DNA of 64,000 nt from Zeus faber (Eukaryota; Chordata; Actinopteri; Zeiformes; Zeidae): positions 31,458,177 through 31,522,176 of the forward strand of contig OY482848.1 in NCBI GenBank assembly GCA_960531495.1, read 5' to 3'. Below, in pieces: positions 32,201 to 42,675 of this stretch. The position numbers were made by a program, and so were the translations under genes. The notes beneath the pieces are model-generated. The model searched no databases and was not told the origin of the DNA. It saw nothing but the letters and a program-made list of their open reading frames with translations. The first letter of the stretch is position 1. Every line of letters starts with the position of its first letter.

Positions 32201-32291
32201 GATTGGAGAAATTTTACTGGATTATTTTCTGAATATACAGGGAGTTTCTGTTTTTAGTTTAAGGTCTATTTTTTTCTGAATTCACATATGG

Positions 32292-32698
32292 TGTCACGAC
32301 CAGAACTGGGAGGGACCCAAACGCACGACACAGGAGGCAGGCAAGGGATGTTTATTAGCCGGGACGGTGGAGCTGGCCGGGGGGACCTGGTGGTAAACGG
32401 CAGGTAAACCGGGCTGGTTGGACTTGGAGAGACAGACTGGGTCGACGAGACAAGCGGGTAAGGGGAAGGCGAGACAACAAGACATAAACTAGGAACTAGG
32501 AACAGGAACTTGGAAGGGAGCCAATAGCGATACAACTCGGGGAAAGCAAGTTGGCGGTCTGGCAAGGAATGGCGAGGAAGCTGGGGCTAAATACTGTGCA
32601 GGTAATTGATCCCAGGTGTGTGCAATTGGGCTTGAGTAGGGAGCTGCAGATGGGGCAAGGGCGGCCTCTAGTGGCGCTGGGAGGCCGTGGGCCTAACA
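32292..32698 (-). repeat. Ty3/gypsy solo LTR
   Basis: On the minus strand it runs from TGTTAGGCCCA to GTCGTGACA. A 4-bp duplication ATGG flanks it exactly (32288-32291 and 32699-32702). It contains GCTAATAAACATCCC (poly-A signal) near the end. It matches 47978-48509 in the opposite orientation. Confidence 0.85.
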
Positions 32699-32794
32699 AT
32701 GGAAGCTGCGCTGTCCTTATTTCTAATTCAGATTTAAGACTGGCATGGTCCGATTGATTGTCTAGTTCTACCATCACTAATGTGTTCCTTTCCA

Positions 32795-33175
32795 GACATC
32801 TACCTTACACTGATCTTGTCTCAGGGCTGAAGAAGGAGTGACCGCTGACGCTGACTTGAGTAAAATAATAGGTTTATTACAAAAGAACAGAATCAGACCA
32901 CACTTGTCTAGGATGTCCAGGAGAGAACCGAGCCGGAAGGATTCTCTGTCGAATGAAACTCGGGCAGTTGCTTTTATGCTTAACCAGAGACAACGTTGAC
33001 CATCTGATTCCCCTACATAGGTCAGCTTCACATTTTCACCTCCCTTATCACCGGGACCCCTGACAATGGGCTCTCTCTCTCTCTCTCTCTTGAGACCCCT
33101 GGCACCGTCTGTTAATAATTATCTTATACAATGGGTACTGTCTTGGGACGCCACATATTCCAAGACACCTCACAT
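32795..33175 (-). repeat. LTR-like segment, family D
   Basis: On the minus strand a TATA-type GCATAAAAGC (about 32980) precedes GTAATAAACC (about 32878) at LTR-like spacing. Its start TGTGAGGTGTCTTGG abuts ERV B sequence. A (CT)n run lies at 33069-33090. The end is approximate and no internal region is attached. Confidence 0.5.
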
Positions 33176-33266
33176 ACTTTCATGCTTTCTTTAGTACTGC
33201 CTTTCGTTACTGGTTCTGGAATTCTGTTTTTCTCCTGTGGGAATATAAGCTTATGTATGGAAGTTA

Positions 33267-34350
33267 CACGACTCACAAAAAGTTAGGGATATTTGGCTTT
33301 CGGGTGAAATTTATATAAAATGTAAAAAGTTCACGCTACAGTGATATTATATCATGAAAGTAGGGCATTTAAGTAGAAGCATGCAATGGGGATTTCCTCA
33401 TCTCAAACTATTTATTGAAACAAAAGCCAACAACAGTGGTGGATATACCACAACAAAAAATGTCAATGTCTCAATAACTTGTCATGTGCCCTTGAGCATC
33501 AATTACAGCTTGACAAGGACGTCTCATGCTGTTCACAAGTCAACTTAGCTTAGTCTGCTGAGGCATGGCACCCCACTCTTCTTGAAGGGCGGACCTCAGG
33601 TCATTGAGGTTCTGGGGTACAGAGTTATGAGCCTCTACACGGCGACTGGAGAGAGTGCAGGCAACTCCATTTGAGGTACCCCAGTCTCCAGCAGCCGTTC
33701 CCTAATGATGCGTAAACGGTGATGATGATGATGTAAACGGTTTCGAATGGTCTGACATGACACTTGGATGCCTCTCACCTCCCTTAAATGTGCCTGGAGT
33801 TGTGTGGAATTCATCATGTGGTTCCGCAGGGCACTGTTCACAATGAAGCGGTCATCAGTGTGGGATGTGGCCAAAGGACGTCCACTTCTATGCCTTTCTG
33901 TGACTCTTCCAGTGTCTCTGTATCTCTGTTGCAACCTGCTGATGACACTCTGTGACACTCTAAGCTCAGTGGCCACTTCCCTCTGAGAATATCCTGTTTA
34001 AAGCCTCGCAATGGCGAGGTACTGTTGATCAATAGTTAGGTGTCGTCTTGGTCTTGATGTGAAAATATGAACAGCATGATGAAGAGGACTGTTTAAATAC
34101 CAATTCTAATTGAACCAGGAAATGTATTGGTCGATTCATGGATCAAACACATGTGAATTTTGCCGTTCAGCTCCTTGTTAGAGAACAGCAAGTTGTGCAA
34201 AAAGTACTGAAACATTGAACAGTTGGACATGTGCATTCAAAAGTTTAGAGAAGGTCAAATTAAGTTCACCTGTAAAGGTTATAGTGCATTTTAGGTTCAT
34301 CCTGAAATTTCACCCAGAAGCCGAATATCCCTAACTTTTTGTGAGAAATG
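33267..34350 (-). mobile_element. Tc1-like transposon (1084 bp) in ERV B
   Basis: The terminal inverted repeats share CTCACAAAAAGTTAGGGATATT and GGGTGAAATTT. TA dinucleotides flank both ends (33265-33266 and 34351-34352). The minus-strand frame 33976-33635 encodes the N-terminal helix-turn-helix of a Tc1 transposase (VSQSVISRLQQRYRDTGRV, RHRSGRPLAT, QTIRNRLHHHHHR). The catalytic DDE half is missing, so this is an internally deleted copy that could move only in trans. Confidence 0.9.
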
Positions 34351-34351
34351 T

Positions 34352-34690
34352 AGCTGCTTGATATATTCCCTTATTTCCATTTGCAATTGCTCCAACGGAG
34401 GTACCTTGTGGGGTACCCAAATGGTAGGTGCAGGCACTGGTCGACCCGTGAGCATTTCATGCGTCATTCTGTTAGTCTGCATGAGATAACTCATTAGTGG
34501 CAGTGCATTTACCCAATTTAATTTAGCGCTTGCACTAATTTTGTTTATTTTTGCCTTGAGTGTCCCATTCATCCTTTCCACCATTCCCTGTGACTGAGGA
34601 TTGTACACACCACCTTACCTTTGTTTGACATTCAACTGCTGTATTACTTGTTTTACTGTTTTCTTGATAAACACTGAGATATTGTCCTAG
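34352..34690 (-). pseudogene. ERV B integrase core end
   Basis: The minus-strand frame reads YNPQSQGMVERMNGTLKAKINK (the stretch holding the third catalytic Glu, in VERMN), then [27 protein letters not shown]. This equals the ERV A segment at 13883-14035. It is open for about 100 codons but cut by the Tc1 element before the C-terminal domain. Confidence 0.75.
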
Positions 34691-34706
34691 CTGGGTCCAT
34701 TATGGG

Positions 34707-34745
<39 letters not shown>

Positions 34746-35640
34746 CAAAGCTCGTAAAATAGCCAAATGATTTTGCCAGGGCACTTGGGAAGTTGCGTCT
34801 AGCTGCTCACTGAGGGCCTCAAACAATTGAAACAGATAATTAGCAAAGCGTTGTTGATTATCATAAATGTAGTTCACCCAATCGTCATTTTTGTCAATTG
34901 TTCACCAGGGACAAAGTATAGACAAAAATCCATCTGAAATTGGGTTTTGTGCCTTAAATTCACGAGGGGACACCTCTTGGAACCCTGAAGACATCTATGT
35001 AGACACTGGGGTTGTCCTCGAACCGTTAGATAGTATGTTTACGACGGGTGTTCTGTGGTTCTGCGCGCACAGTCAAGAGGGTGTCCAGATCTGCTGATGG
35101 AATTACTGAAGTGTGCTTACCATAGAAACTTGTGTGCAAGTGCCAGTCCAATTAATGGGCAGGGTGGTATTATTTATTCGAAATTGCTCTTGGATTGGTG
35201 TTGTCATTCAGATGTATCAGCGCAAACTAGTGTGGGTGTGTTTACTCAGCTTCCGATGTAGATTCTCTCTGAGTAAAGTCTTCCGCTGCCTTTCTCAGGT
35301 CGCGTTTAATGGTGGTTGGGTTGGGTTCTGGATCAGATGTGGAGTGGGTGACATGGAACCAGACGATTAGTTTTTTTCTTCTTTTTTTTCTGTGAGCACA
35401 GCTGTGGGGGTAAGCAGAGTTATCTGAAAGAGGCCCTGTCTACTGGGCTCATCCCACTTTCTTTTGTGTACGTTCAGGGACACCCAGTTGCGGCCTGAGG
35501 TGATGATCAGGCGTGCACCGGTCCGTCGTCTGGGATCACCGTTGGTTTAACCTGTCTGAAGATGGCTACAACGAGGTGGAGGGCAGAGCGATATTTTGCA
35601 GTTAATTTTGACAATGCTGAAGGGAGGGTCCCGTGTGGGG
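34691..35640 (-). mobile_element. Fragment of a third ERV type (integrase C-terminal domain plus env) inside ERV B
   Basis: ERV B RNase H ends at about 35640 and its integrase resumes at 34690. Between them the minus strand reads a different gamma-type integrase C-terminal domain (KRKWDEPSRQGLFQIT, about 35460-35400). Env-like sequence follows: a Thr-Trp-Thr-Gly-Thr-Cys segment and DDWVNYIYDNQQRFANYLFQLFEAL at about 34890-34810. A (GA)16 microsatellite lies at 34710-34741. Stops and shifts are frequent. A recombinant provirus is the alternative to an insertion. Confidence 0.5.
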
Positions 35641-36415
35641 CCCTCTTAGGTACAGCACAGCACCCCTCCATATCCACATATTTTGCTCATAAACTCCATC
35701 TTTATGCCCTACTACTGTTCGAGGCTACTTTGGCAGCCTCATCTGCAGCATTGTTACCTTTTATAACATCATCATTACCTTTCCTGTGTCCCTGACATTT
35801 GATTATTGCCACTTGTTTAGGCAGTAGCACTGCCGACATTAATTCAACAATGCATTATGGGGAACTGTTTTCTTAAATCTCTGCATTTTCTATACTGCTC
35901 CAAACAAATGACATACACCATGTGCATATGCAGAATCTGTGTATGATTTACCATTTTCTTTCTTGACAGGCAGCTGGAAGAGCTCTCAACTTTTTCATTA
36001 TATTTAGCAGACGCTTTTATCCAAAGTGACTTACAATTATTCAAACACCGATGCAGCCATCAAGAGCAATTAGGGGTTAAGTGTCTTGCTCAAGGACACT
36101 ACAGCATGCTAGCAGGATCAAACCAGTGACCTTTAGATTACTAGACGACCAGCTCTACCTCCTGAGCTACAACATGGCTGTTTACAATGATAACTTTGAA
36201 TGAAACATTTTGTCTTTAATGCACATATCTGTATATACATAATAGCCTATCCCATATACATAAGTCTATTTCCTTTATTTCTATTTTGTACCCCTACCCT
36301 ATATTACTTTTGCGTTGTTATATTTTATTTTATTCTATATTATTCTATTTACTTACAGCATTAGCATCATTTTAGGAATCAGTTAGTTAGTCAAGTACAA
36401 ATAAGCTAGCTATTG
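35641..36415 (-). pseudogene. ERV B RNase H remnants
   Basis: Minus-strand sequence 35995-35640 matches ERV A 12470-12845 (gagctcttccagctgcc, then the HRF.ICTW/CHLFGAV region and the end near GGGGTGCTGTGCTGTACC). A SINE lies at 35996-36172. Beyond it (36173-36415) similarity is not visible by eye. Confidence 0.55.
35996..36172 (-). mobile_element. tRNA-derived SINE (copy in ERV B RNase H)
   Basis: On the minus strand: GTAGCTCAGGAGGTAGAG, GGTTTGATCC, 'ccttgagcaagacacttaacccctaattgctc' and the fish SINE tail 'aagtcactttggataaaagcgtctgctaaat'. It is almost the same as the copy at 40486-40690. Confidence 0.85.
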
Positions 36416-36429
36416 TGTTCAGTCTAGAA

Positions 36430-38516
36430 CAGGGGTGGGCAAATTACGGCCCGCGGGCCACATCCGGCCCGTTGGTCTTTTTAATCCGGCCCGCCAAAGA
36501 TTGGTACAGAATTCATAATTATGACTGCATTCATTTCACCTTGACCTGTAATGCCTGGCGTTTCACCAGGTGGCGCATTAGGCGCAGTGACTTGATTTTG
36601 CGGAGCCCGAGCTACTCTTTGTTATTACTCTGCTACTACTCTGAACTGATCTGCAATGAGTGGGCCAAAGAAAAGAAAAGTCGACAGTGAGTGCCGAGTG
36701 TTTAATAAGGAATGGACAACTAAATACTTTTTTTACCTAGGTCTGGTCAAAGGCTGTATGTCTTATTTGCCAAGAAACGATTGCAGTTTTAAAGGCATAC
36801 ATCAGCCCTCACTTTTCTACCAAGCATGCTAATTACGCTAATAACCAATCAACGCATAACGGACGGCTACCGCTCAGAGGTTGGCAGCTGGCTTGCAGGC
36901 TCAGCAAAACACCTTTATCTGACAAACTGCCATCCAAGAATCAAGCACGAAGGCAAGTTATTTGCTGGCATTCAAATTAGCAAAAGCCAGCAAGCCTTTC
37001 TCTGAAGGGGAGTTTCTCGAAGAGTGCATGGTAGAGACAGCAGGTATCTTGTGTCCTGAGAGCAAGAACAAATTTGAAAAAATTTGCTTATCACACAGGA
37101 CAGTGACTCGCCGTGTTGAATTAATTGACGAAGACCTAGCTAGCAAGCTAAACAAAAGAGCGGCGTCATTTACATTATATTCTTTGGAACTGGACGAAAG
37201 TAATGACATAAAGGACACCGCTCAGCTTTTAATTTTTATCAGAGGGATTAATGACAATTTTGAGAAAACGGAGGAGTTTTTGGCCATGGAATCCCTAAAA
37301 GGGAAAACACGGGGAGATGACTTGTATGACAGTGTGTCGGCGGTCATCAAGATGCACAACCTACCTTGGAGTACGCTCGCCAACGTTACCACAGATGGAT
37401 CGCCAAATCTGACGGGAAGAAATGTCGGACTGCTCAAAAGAATCCAGGAGAGGGTGGAAGAGGAAAACCCTGAGCAGGAGGTAATTTTCCTAGTTGTAAA
37501 ACTTGTTAACTTTATTCGAGCGAGGGGACTTTCCCATCGTCAGTTTATTACGTTTCTTGAAGAAACTGACGCTGATCACAGGGACTTGCTTTACCATTCT
37601 AATGTCCACTGGTTAAGTTTGGGGAAAGTATGTCAACGAGTGTGGGAGCTCAAACAGGAGATTATCTCATGTTTGGAGCTACGTGAGAACGCTGACATGT
37701 TGCCTGAGATGAGTGACACAGATTGGATTTGTGATTTAGCTTTTGCTGTGGACATACTGACACACATGAATGAGTTGAACGTGAAGCTACAAGGGAAAGA
37801 CCAGTTTGTGCATGAAATGCATACAAACGTCAGAGCCTTCAAAACCAAGCTAGCTTTATTCTCAAAGTAAATGCCAAACAAGTCATTCGCTCATTTCCCC
37901 ACACTGGCTACGTTGAAAGAGGCCCTGCAACAAGTGAAAAAATACAGGAAATCACTGGATGACCTGCATGAAGAATTCTGCCGTCGGTTCTCTGATTTTG
38001 GAAACATTGACAAGTCACTTCAGCTGGTGTCATGTCCCTTCTCACAAGACTCTGAAACGGCGCTACAGGAGTTGCAGTTGGAACTGATTGATCTCCAATG
38101 TGACACCGTCTTAAAGGAGAAGTTCAACTCTCTTTAACTGGATCAGTTTTATGCTTCATTAAGCGCAGCCAAATTTGCAAACATCCAGAAGATGGCACAG
38201 AGGATGCTGGTGTTGTTTGGCTCTGAGTATGTGTGTGAACAGACTTTTAGTGTGATGAACACCAACAAAGCACCCCACAGATCCCATTTGAGTGATGAAC
38301 ACCTCAGATCTGTTCTAAGAATTGCCAAAACAAAACTAACACCAGACTTCGATGCACTGGCAAAAACACTGTTCCCACTAAAAGGTAAGTGTATTAACAC
38401 TGTAATACTTTTTTTCTGTTTATGTGTGATATGTATGCATCTTATGCTGACCCGGCCCGTCTGTCAAATTTTATAAGTCAATGTGGCCCCTGAGCCAAAA
38501 AGTTTGCCCACCTGTG
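36430..38516 (+). mobile_element. hAT transposon (2087 bp) with intact ends
   Basis: Terminal repeats CAGGGGTGGGCAAA / TTTGCCCACCTGTG are flanked by a perfect 8-bp target duplication GTCTAGAA (36422-36429 and 38517-38524). The internal sequence encodes a BED-finger hAT transposase related to the GTF2IRD2/ZBED-like fish elements. Confidence 0.93.
36655..38476 (+). pseudogene. hAT transposase (BED finger, catalytic and dimerisation regions)
   Basis: Start at 36655 (MSGPKKRKVD). The BED zinc-finger part (36700-36950) is frameshifted. From about 36950 one frame runs to 38476, interrupted only by stops at 37868-37870 and 38135-38137. Recognisable blocks: SRTVTRRVELIDEDLA-like, LDESNDIKDTAQLLIFIRG (Asp-containing catalytic strand), VTTDGSPNLTG (second catalytic region), VHWLSLGKV, and the hAT C-terminal dimerisation block GSEYVCEQTFSVMN at about 38220. 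An in-frame deletion after VIFL removes the Cys/His block that normally follows. It would cut and paste the element; this copy cannot. Confidence 0.85.
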
Positions 38517-38523
38517 GTCTAGA

Positions 38524-38635
38524 AAATATTGTGCGTAATCACCGGGTGCATTGCATTGACATTTCACTGCATATACAGTATGTATGGAAGTATGTTTATG
38601 TATGTGACGAATAAACCTCTTGAATCTTCATTGCT
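38524..38635 (+). mobile_element. LINE 3' tail fragment beside the hAT element
   Basis: 'attgtgcgtaatcaccgggtg', 'acatttcactgcatata' and 'gtgacgaataaacctcttgaatctt': the same LINE 3' terminus as at 10795, plus strand. The hAT target duplication overlaps its left edge, so the hAT inserted at or in this tail. Confidence 0.7.
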
Positions 38636-38639
38636 CAAA

Positions 38640-39700
38640 CGTGGGAGAACATATCAGAAGATCATCCCTGTGACCCCAGAACCCCTGTGGCATTCTCGTA
38701 TCTGTATATTGTTTACCTTTATACGTGAATGCAAACAGACGTGAAATATTGAGCATCAGGAAGGACATTAGCCAACAGTGTATTTGGGATTGGAACCTCA
38801 GCCTGCATTTCTTCCACAATGTCATTTACTGCTCTTTGATCATGTACTAATCACCATTTTTGTTTATCTTCTTTTAGTACTTGATGTCTATTATCTGAGG
38901 TCTGATCTGATCCCCTCTTTCTATTTCCTTCTCTCTCTCTTTCAATCTTGAAGTCTGTAACGCCGTAACTTTCGGTTTCGATATTGTACAACTCTATAAT
39001 TTTACACTTGACTCTGTGTGCCATCCGTCCTGTAATATTACACTCATGTGGGCTATAAAGTTAGGACAGAGCCACGTCTCGTCGCTCATATCATGATATC
39101 AAGACCAGAGTACTCCATTGCTTTGTACCTGTTCTAATAAATCTACATAAGTACTATACAAACTTTACTGACTTTGTTTGTTCTTTCCTCAGTAGTATTG
39201 GCAGTAAATTACAGGCCGTCATCCTGGAAGCAAAGGAGTGACACAATGACTTTTTGTTTCCATCAATACACCCGCGGCTATTAGGTCTTCTATGGTAGGG
39301 GCTATTTCCGCCTCAGCCTCAGTTTTCATGTAGTACTGTTTTCGCCATGGTAGTTTAGCATTTTATTTAATCTAGATTTTTACTGGGTTAGCAGAATGCA
39401 CCAATCCACCATCTGTGTCAAATTTCGACCATACCTGTTCTGGTGTTCTGGCTGCCATCTCTATCTGCCTTTCATTGTGTGGCTTTCCTGTCATTTGTTT
39501 CTGCTGTTTCTGGACGACCTCTCACTTCCTGTAAAACCCCTGTCCTGTGTGTATAACGCAAGATTTTTAAATACTTTCTGCAACATGACTGGAGAATGAG
39601 TGAATTATCTGTTCGCTCCCGTTTTTGTTGTTTTTCCCAGAGCATAATTTCCCCTAGTTGTTTTGCTTTGAATCCTTTATTCATCAATAGAGTAACGTGG
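38640..39700 (-). pseudogene. ERV B reverse transcriptase, decayed
   Basis: On the minus strand, pieces match ERV A RT: PEQVWSKFDTDGGLVHSANPVK near 39430-39380, LPWRKQYYMKTEAEAEIAP near 39350-39300, and AFTYKGKQYT...MPQGF near 38720-38690, then DDLLICSP of the catalytic loop at about 38650. A solo LTR at 38885-39224 and several frameshifts interrupt it. Confidence 0.65.
38885..39224 (+). repeat. Solo LTR inserted in ERV B RT
   Basis: ERV A/B alignment breaks after 'ttagtacttga' (38884) and resumes at 'tggaagcaaag' (39225). The insert starts TGTCTATTATC, has GGCTATAAAG (about 39051) and CTAATAAATC (about 39136), and is 340 bp. C(T/G)(T/G)GA on both sides is a possible mutated duplication. Confidence 0.6.
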
Positions 39701-39840
39701 GGTGCTTTGTTAATGTCTCTAACCCAATTTTCTGTCGCCGACGATTGATCTGTATCTTATTCCGTCATAGCTGCTCCTTGTGGCCCAATTACTATATACT
39801 GTAATTCTATCGCTACTTTTTTCTACTTTTTGTTCCTAAT

Positions 39841-40143
39841 TTACATAATGCATCTCTTCCTTTTAGATTGACCGGTGTGGTGTCTGATGCCAAGATGAAT
39901 GAGCGTCACTGGAGCTGTCATAGGTATTAACTGTGTTTGTTCCGAGAATCCTACAGTTTTGGCAAATTTTCCTGCCATAGGGAGGTGAAAGGCATAATTT
40001 GAACTTACACAGGTGTAAGTTGCACAAGTGTCCACCATCATTAGTGTGCCTCTGTCATTTATTAGAACCTGCATAGGTTCCTCATCAGCCTGTTTTTTAA
40101 TTAAGCTACTAGCTGACCCACCCCGTGTGGATTCTCTGGGCAT
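39841..40143 (-). pseudogene. ERV B protease (active-site Gly lost)
   Basis: An open minus-strand frame: VLINDRGTLMMVDTCATYTCVS with Asp-Thr-Cys in place of Asp-Thr-Gly, followed by FHLPMAGKFAKTVGFSEQTQLIPM. It is longer and cleaner than the ERV A copy. The change at the Gly should abolish retropepsin activity. Confidence 0.7.
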
Positions 40144-40214
40144 CCCTCATATCCTTGACCCATCCAGGGTCCTGCCGACCTTTGATAGTCATTTCCCTAT
40201 CATTGCTGCCCCTG

Positions 40215-40275
40215 CCTTTGCTGGGTAGGGGTTAATCAAACAATCTCTTCTGGGATGACCTTCCTGATTACATCC
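40215..40275 (-). pseudogene. ERV B nucleocapsid zinc knuckle (first Cys lost)
   Basis: The minus strand reads GWGCNQEGHPRRDC: the His and two later Cys are kept but the first Cys is Gly. In ERV A the Cys is kept and the His is lost. Confidence 0.6.
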
Positions 40276-40485
40276 CCAACCATCCATAGGCCTTCTGCGC
40301 TGGCTAGGGGGTCCGTGCTGCTGAGCATATCTACACTGTCCTTGTGGCCCCCTATATTGACTCTGTCTGTACCCATCATTTGGATTCCCACTATTCTGTG
40401 TTTATACATTGACACATTGGTGGGGTGGGTGACCTTTGGCTCTGAGGCTGTTGTGCTAGGGGAGAGAACGCCTGAGGTGGGGCCT

Positions 40486-40690
40486 GTTACATTACATTAC
40501 ATTAAGCAGATGCTTTTATCCAAAGCGACTTACAATTATTCAAACACCGACGGACGCAGCCATCAGGAGCAATTAGGGGTTAAGTGTCTTGCTCAAGGTC
40601 ACTACAGCGTGCTAGCAGGAGGAGCCTGGGATCAAACCAGCAACCTTTAGATTACTAGACGAGCAGCTCTACCTCCTGAGCTACCATCCC
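40486..40690 (-). mobile_element. tRNA-derived SINE in ERV B gag
   Basis: On the minus strand: GGTAGCTCAGGAGGTAGAG, GGTTTGATCCCAGG, 'cttgagcaagacacttaacccctaattgctcc', 'aagtcgctttggataaaagcatctgctta' and a TGTAA repeat tail at 40486-40503. Full-length looking. Confidence 0.9.
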
Positions 40691-41048
40691 CCCACCCCCG
40701 TTCTGCAACTGGTTCTGCCTGTTTTTTCTTATTTTTGTCTTTCTTTGTCATTTCCTCCAACTGGAGTTGAGACAACTTTCTCTGCACCTCTCAGCTTTGT
40801 TCATTTTGACGGTATCTGTCCACTGCATGAACCAGGTAATCACTGAACTCTAGGTCAGTCCCACTTCATCTTCTAGCTTGTTTTTGATTGGGCTATGTTG
40901 TGTCTCTATTATGGAGGTTCTAAACATGACGGAGACCAACAAATCTTCCTCTGCATCTTTCTCTGTTTCCATGCAGATAGGACACAGGATGCTCTGCATC
41001 GCCAATGGTGTGGCCTTTTAGGCTCTTGTGGTCCACACAGGTTGGGTA
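40691..41048 (-). pseudogene. ERV B gag C-terminal region
   Basis: Sequence collinear with ERV A 8103-8480 on the minus strand (CATAATAGAGACAC... and AAGCT.GAAGATG.AGTGGGACTGACCT). It extends about 120 bp further upstream than ERV A before meeting the family C LTR at 41049. Frames are broken. Confidence 0.55.
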
Positions 41049-41373
41049 TGTCCTGACCAAAAAGGACCAGACCTGGGACAGTAAAAAGTTTATTTTCCAC
41101 GGTTCCTGGATCACCCACACCATATATGGGCATATTTCCTTTTCATGACCATGGCCTATTTCTTTGTTTCAACTCTATTTGGCTGGTATTCTGTTTAGGC
41201 CTGTTTTTGTAGAAGAATTAAGTTCATTCTGTTATTTTATTACTTCCCTTTTTTAAATTTTATAGCATACATTTTTCAAAGTTTTTTTTAATACATATAC
41301 ATTGAATATTGGTGGTTTAGTAGAACATGTAATCAGTTTCTTGTCATGTGGGGGTTTATAATTAACCACAACA
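41049..41373 (-). repeat. Family C ERV 3' LTR, internally deleted
   Basis: On the minus strand it starts TGTTGTGGTTAATTATAAACCCC (41373) right after a polypurine tract AGATGGGGGAA (41384-41374). It follows the 26903-27506 LTR to 'catatatggtg', jumps over about 300 bp, and ends 'actgtcccaggtctgg...ggtcaggaca' (41049). Confidence 0.75.
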
Positions 41374-42192
41374 TTCCCCCATCTGTGACTTCTAAAGTCA
41401 CATTCTAAAAGAAAACAAAGGATAAAAGAATGACTTTAAGTGGTAACATTGGATATGATAGATATATGACTAAATGATAATGAGTATGCTCGATATGTTG
41501 TACGTAAAGAAGCAGAAAACATAGATGAACCTGTGAGCAAATGTATAATAAAACAAATGTAGTGAGTGCACAAATACTAAAAGGATAAGCAAATTATGTG
41601 AGAAAATACAGGTATGGAGATTTGTGTTTAATGCATAAACATTAGAGCGGTCATATTTGGTTATTTTGCTGTTTTGCTGTTTATACTCTATAATATTTGT
41701 GATGGATAAAAATATGCAAAACCATCTTTTCTGTGGTATAAACAGAAAAAGATTACCAAATATCAACAGAAATACAACAACAACCTTAATATAACAGGTA
41801 CATAAGAAACCATTCATCTGTGGTAGCCTTTGGCGGTGAAGTCGAAGCTGCTGAATACGCAGCAGTTGTTGATGGAGGGTTGTCACCTGCTGGCACAGAT
41901 TGTCATTGGCAGTATTGAGCATTTCCACTTGATCTTTGTATGATACCAGCGGATCGAGGTAAGCCTTAGCTTTGTGGCGGGCCCTTAGTGACTGGAGCCG
42001 TCATTGTTCCCTGATGTGTATTTCACACAGGCGCATGGCTGTAGCTTGTGGGACCCTTGCTAGAAGGGACCGGAAAGCAGACAAAGACATAGCTGCCATC
42101 ATGGCAGGTTCAGAAAACAGTGGGCCCATTGTGGTTTCTGGGTCCTTCTGTGGGGAGTTTCTAAAGTGGCTGTGTCCAACGAGGAGCTGGAT
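41374..42192 (-). pseudogene. Unrecognised family C 3' ORF, distal part (coiled coil and membrane segment)
   Basis: On the minus strand one frame from about 42190 to 41470 has a single stop (about 42001). It contains an Ala/Met/Leu-rich helix (EPAMMAAMSLSAFRSLL), an amphipathic Gln/Leu-rich stretch (LCQQVTTLHQQLLRIQQLRL) that would form a coiled coil, then a hydrophobic span (VVVVFLLIFGNLFLF). Position just before the polypurine tract is where env or a 3' accessory gene would lie. A coiled coil before a membrane anchor would fit an Env transmembrane subunit, but I see no Cys motif or fusion peptide and do not assign it. Confidence 0.35.
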
Positions 42193-42197
42193 ATGTG

Positions 42198-42670
42198 TTA
42201 AAGTTAAACAGCTATAAACTTTGTTTGTCGACGGACTAACCGTTACAGAGGATATTGGAGACAAATTCTTGAGGTTAATAAAGTATTTCATCTTGTACAA
42301 GAGGAGCAGTTTCAGTGTAACAACACAACAGAATGTCACAGAGGAAGGGCTCAGTTCTGACTGGAGAGCTTAGCTTTTTATACAGTCCTCTTGGAGTGGC
42401 GAAACTTAGGAGCCGCTGGGATGAAGGTCAGTAGATGTTGCAACACTCCTGCATAGATCATTAATGGGGCAGTTTTGTTGAGACCGATTATCTGTTGAGG
42501 TTCCCTTCCTCCTCTTTACGACACACAAAGTGACTAGTTTAAGTCCTTTTTACGGCAGGAACTCTACTTAGCTTTGGGAAGGATAAACCGAATACACATA
42601 CATCGTACAAGAGTTAACGTCAAAGGCACAGCAATATATATATACACACACATATAAAATTCTTATAACA
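42198..42670 (-). repeat. Solo LTR of the ERV2 family
   Basis: On the minus strand: TGTTATAAGAATTTTATATG at 42670, a GTATAAAAAGC TATA box (about 42380), 'ctcttgtacaagatgaaatactttattaacct', and the end GTTTAACTTTAA. Similar to 15723-16123. ATGTG (or ATGTGT) is directly repeated on both sides (42193-42197 and 42671-42675), so it is a solo LTR and not the 5' end of ERV B. Confidence 0.8.
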
Positions 42671-42675
42671 ATGTG

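Larger units (their letters stand above)
33182..41048 (-). mobile_element. ERV B, inverted relative of ERV A, heavily interrupted
   Basis: On the minus strand: gag C-terminus (about 41040-40700), nucleocapsid (about 40270-40220), protease (40143-39841), RT (39700-38640), RNase H (about 36200-35640), integrase end (34690-34352) and a short env stub (33260-33182). It aligns with ERV A throughout. Insertions: Tc1 33267-34350, another ERV fragment 34691-35640, SINE 35996-36172, hAT 36430-38516, LINE tail 38524-38635, solo LTR 38885-39224, SINE 40486-40690. Confidence 0.8.

Noticed and set aside
42198..42670. 5' LTR of ERV B
   Set aside because: It is bounded on both sides by ATGTG, and family C sequence continues on both sides. 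ERV B starts beyond the family C LTR.
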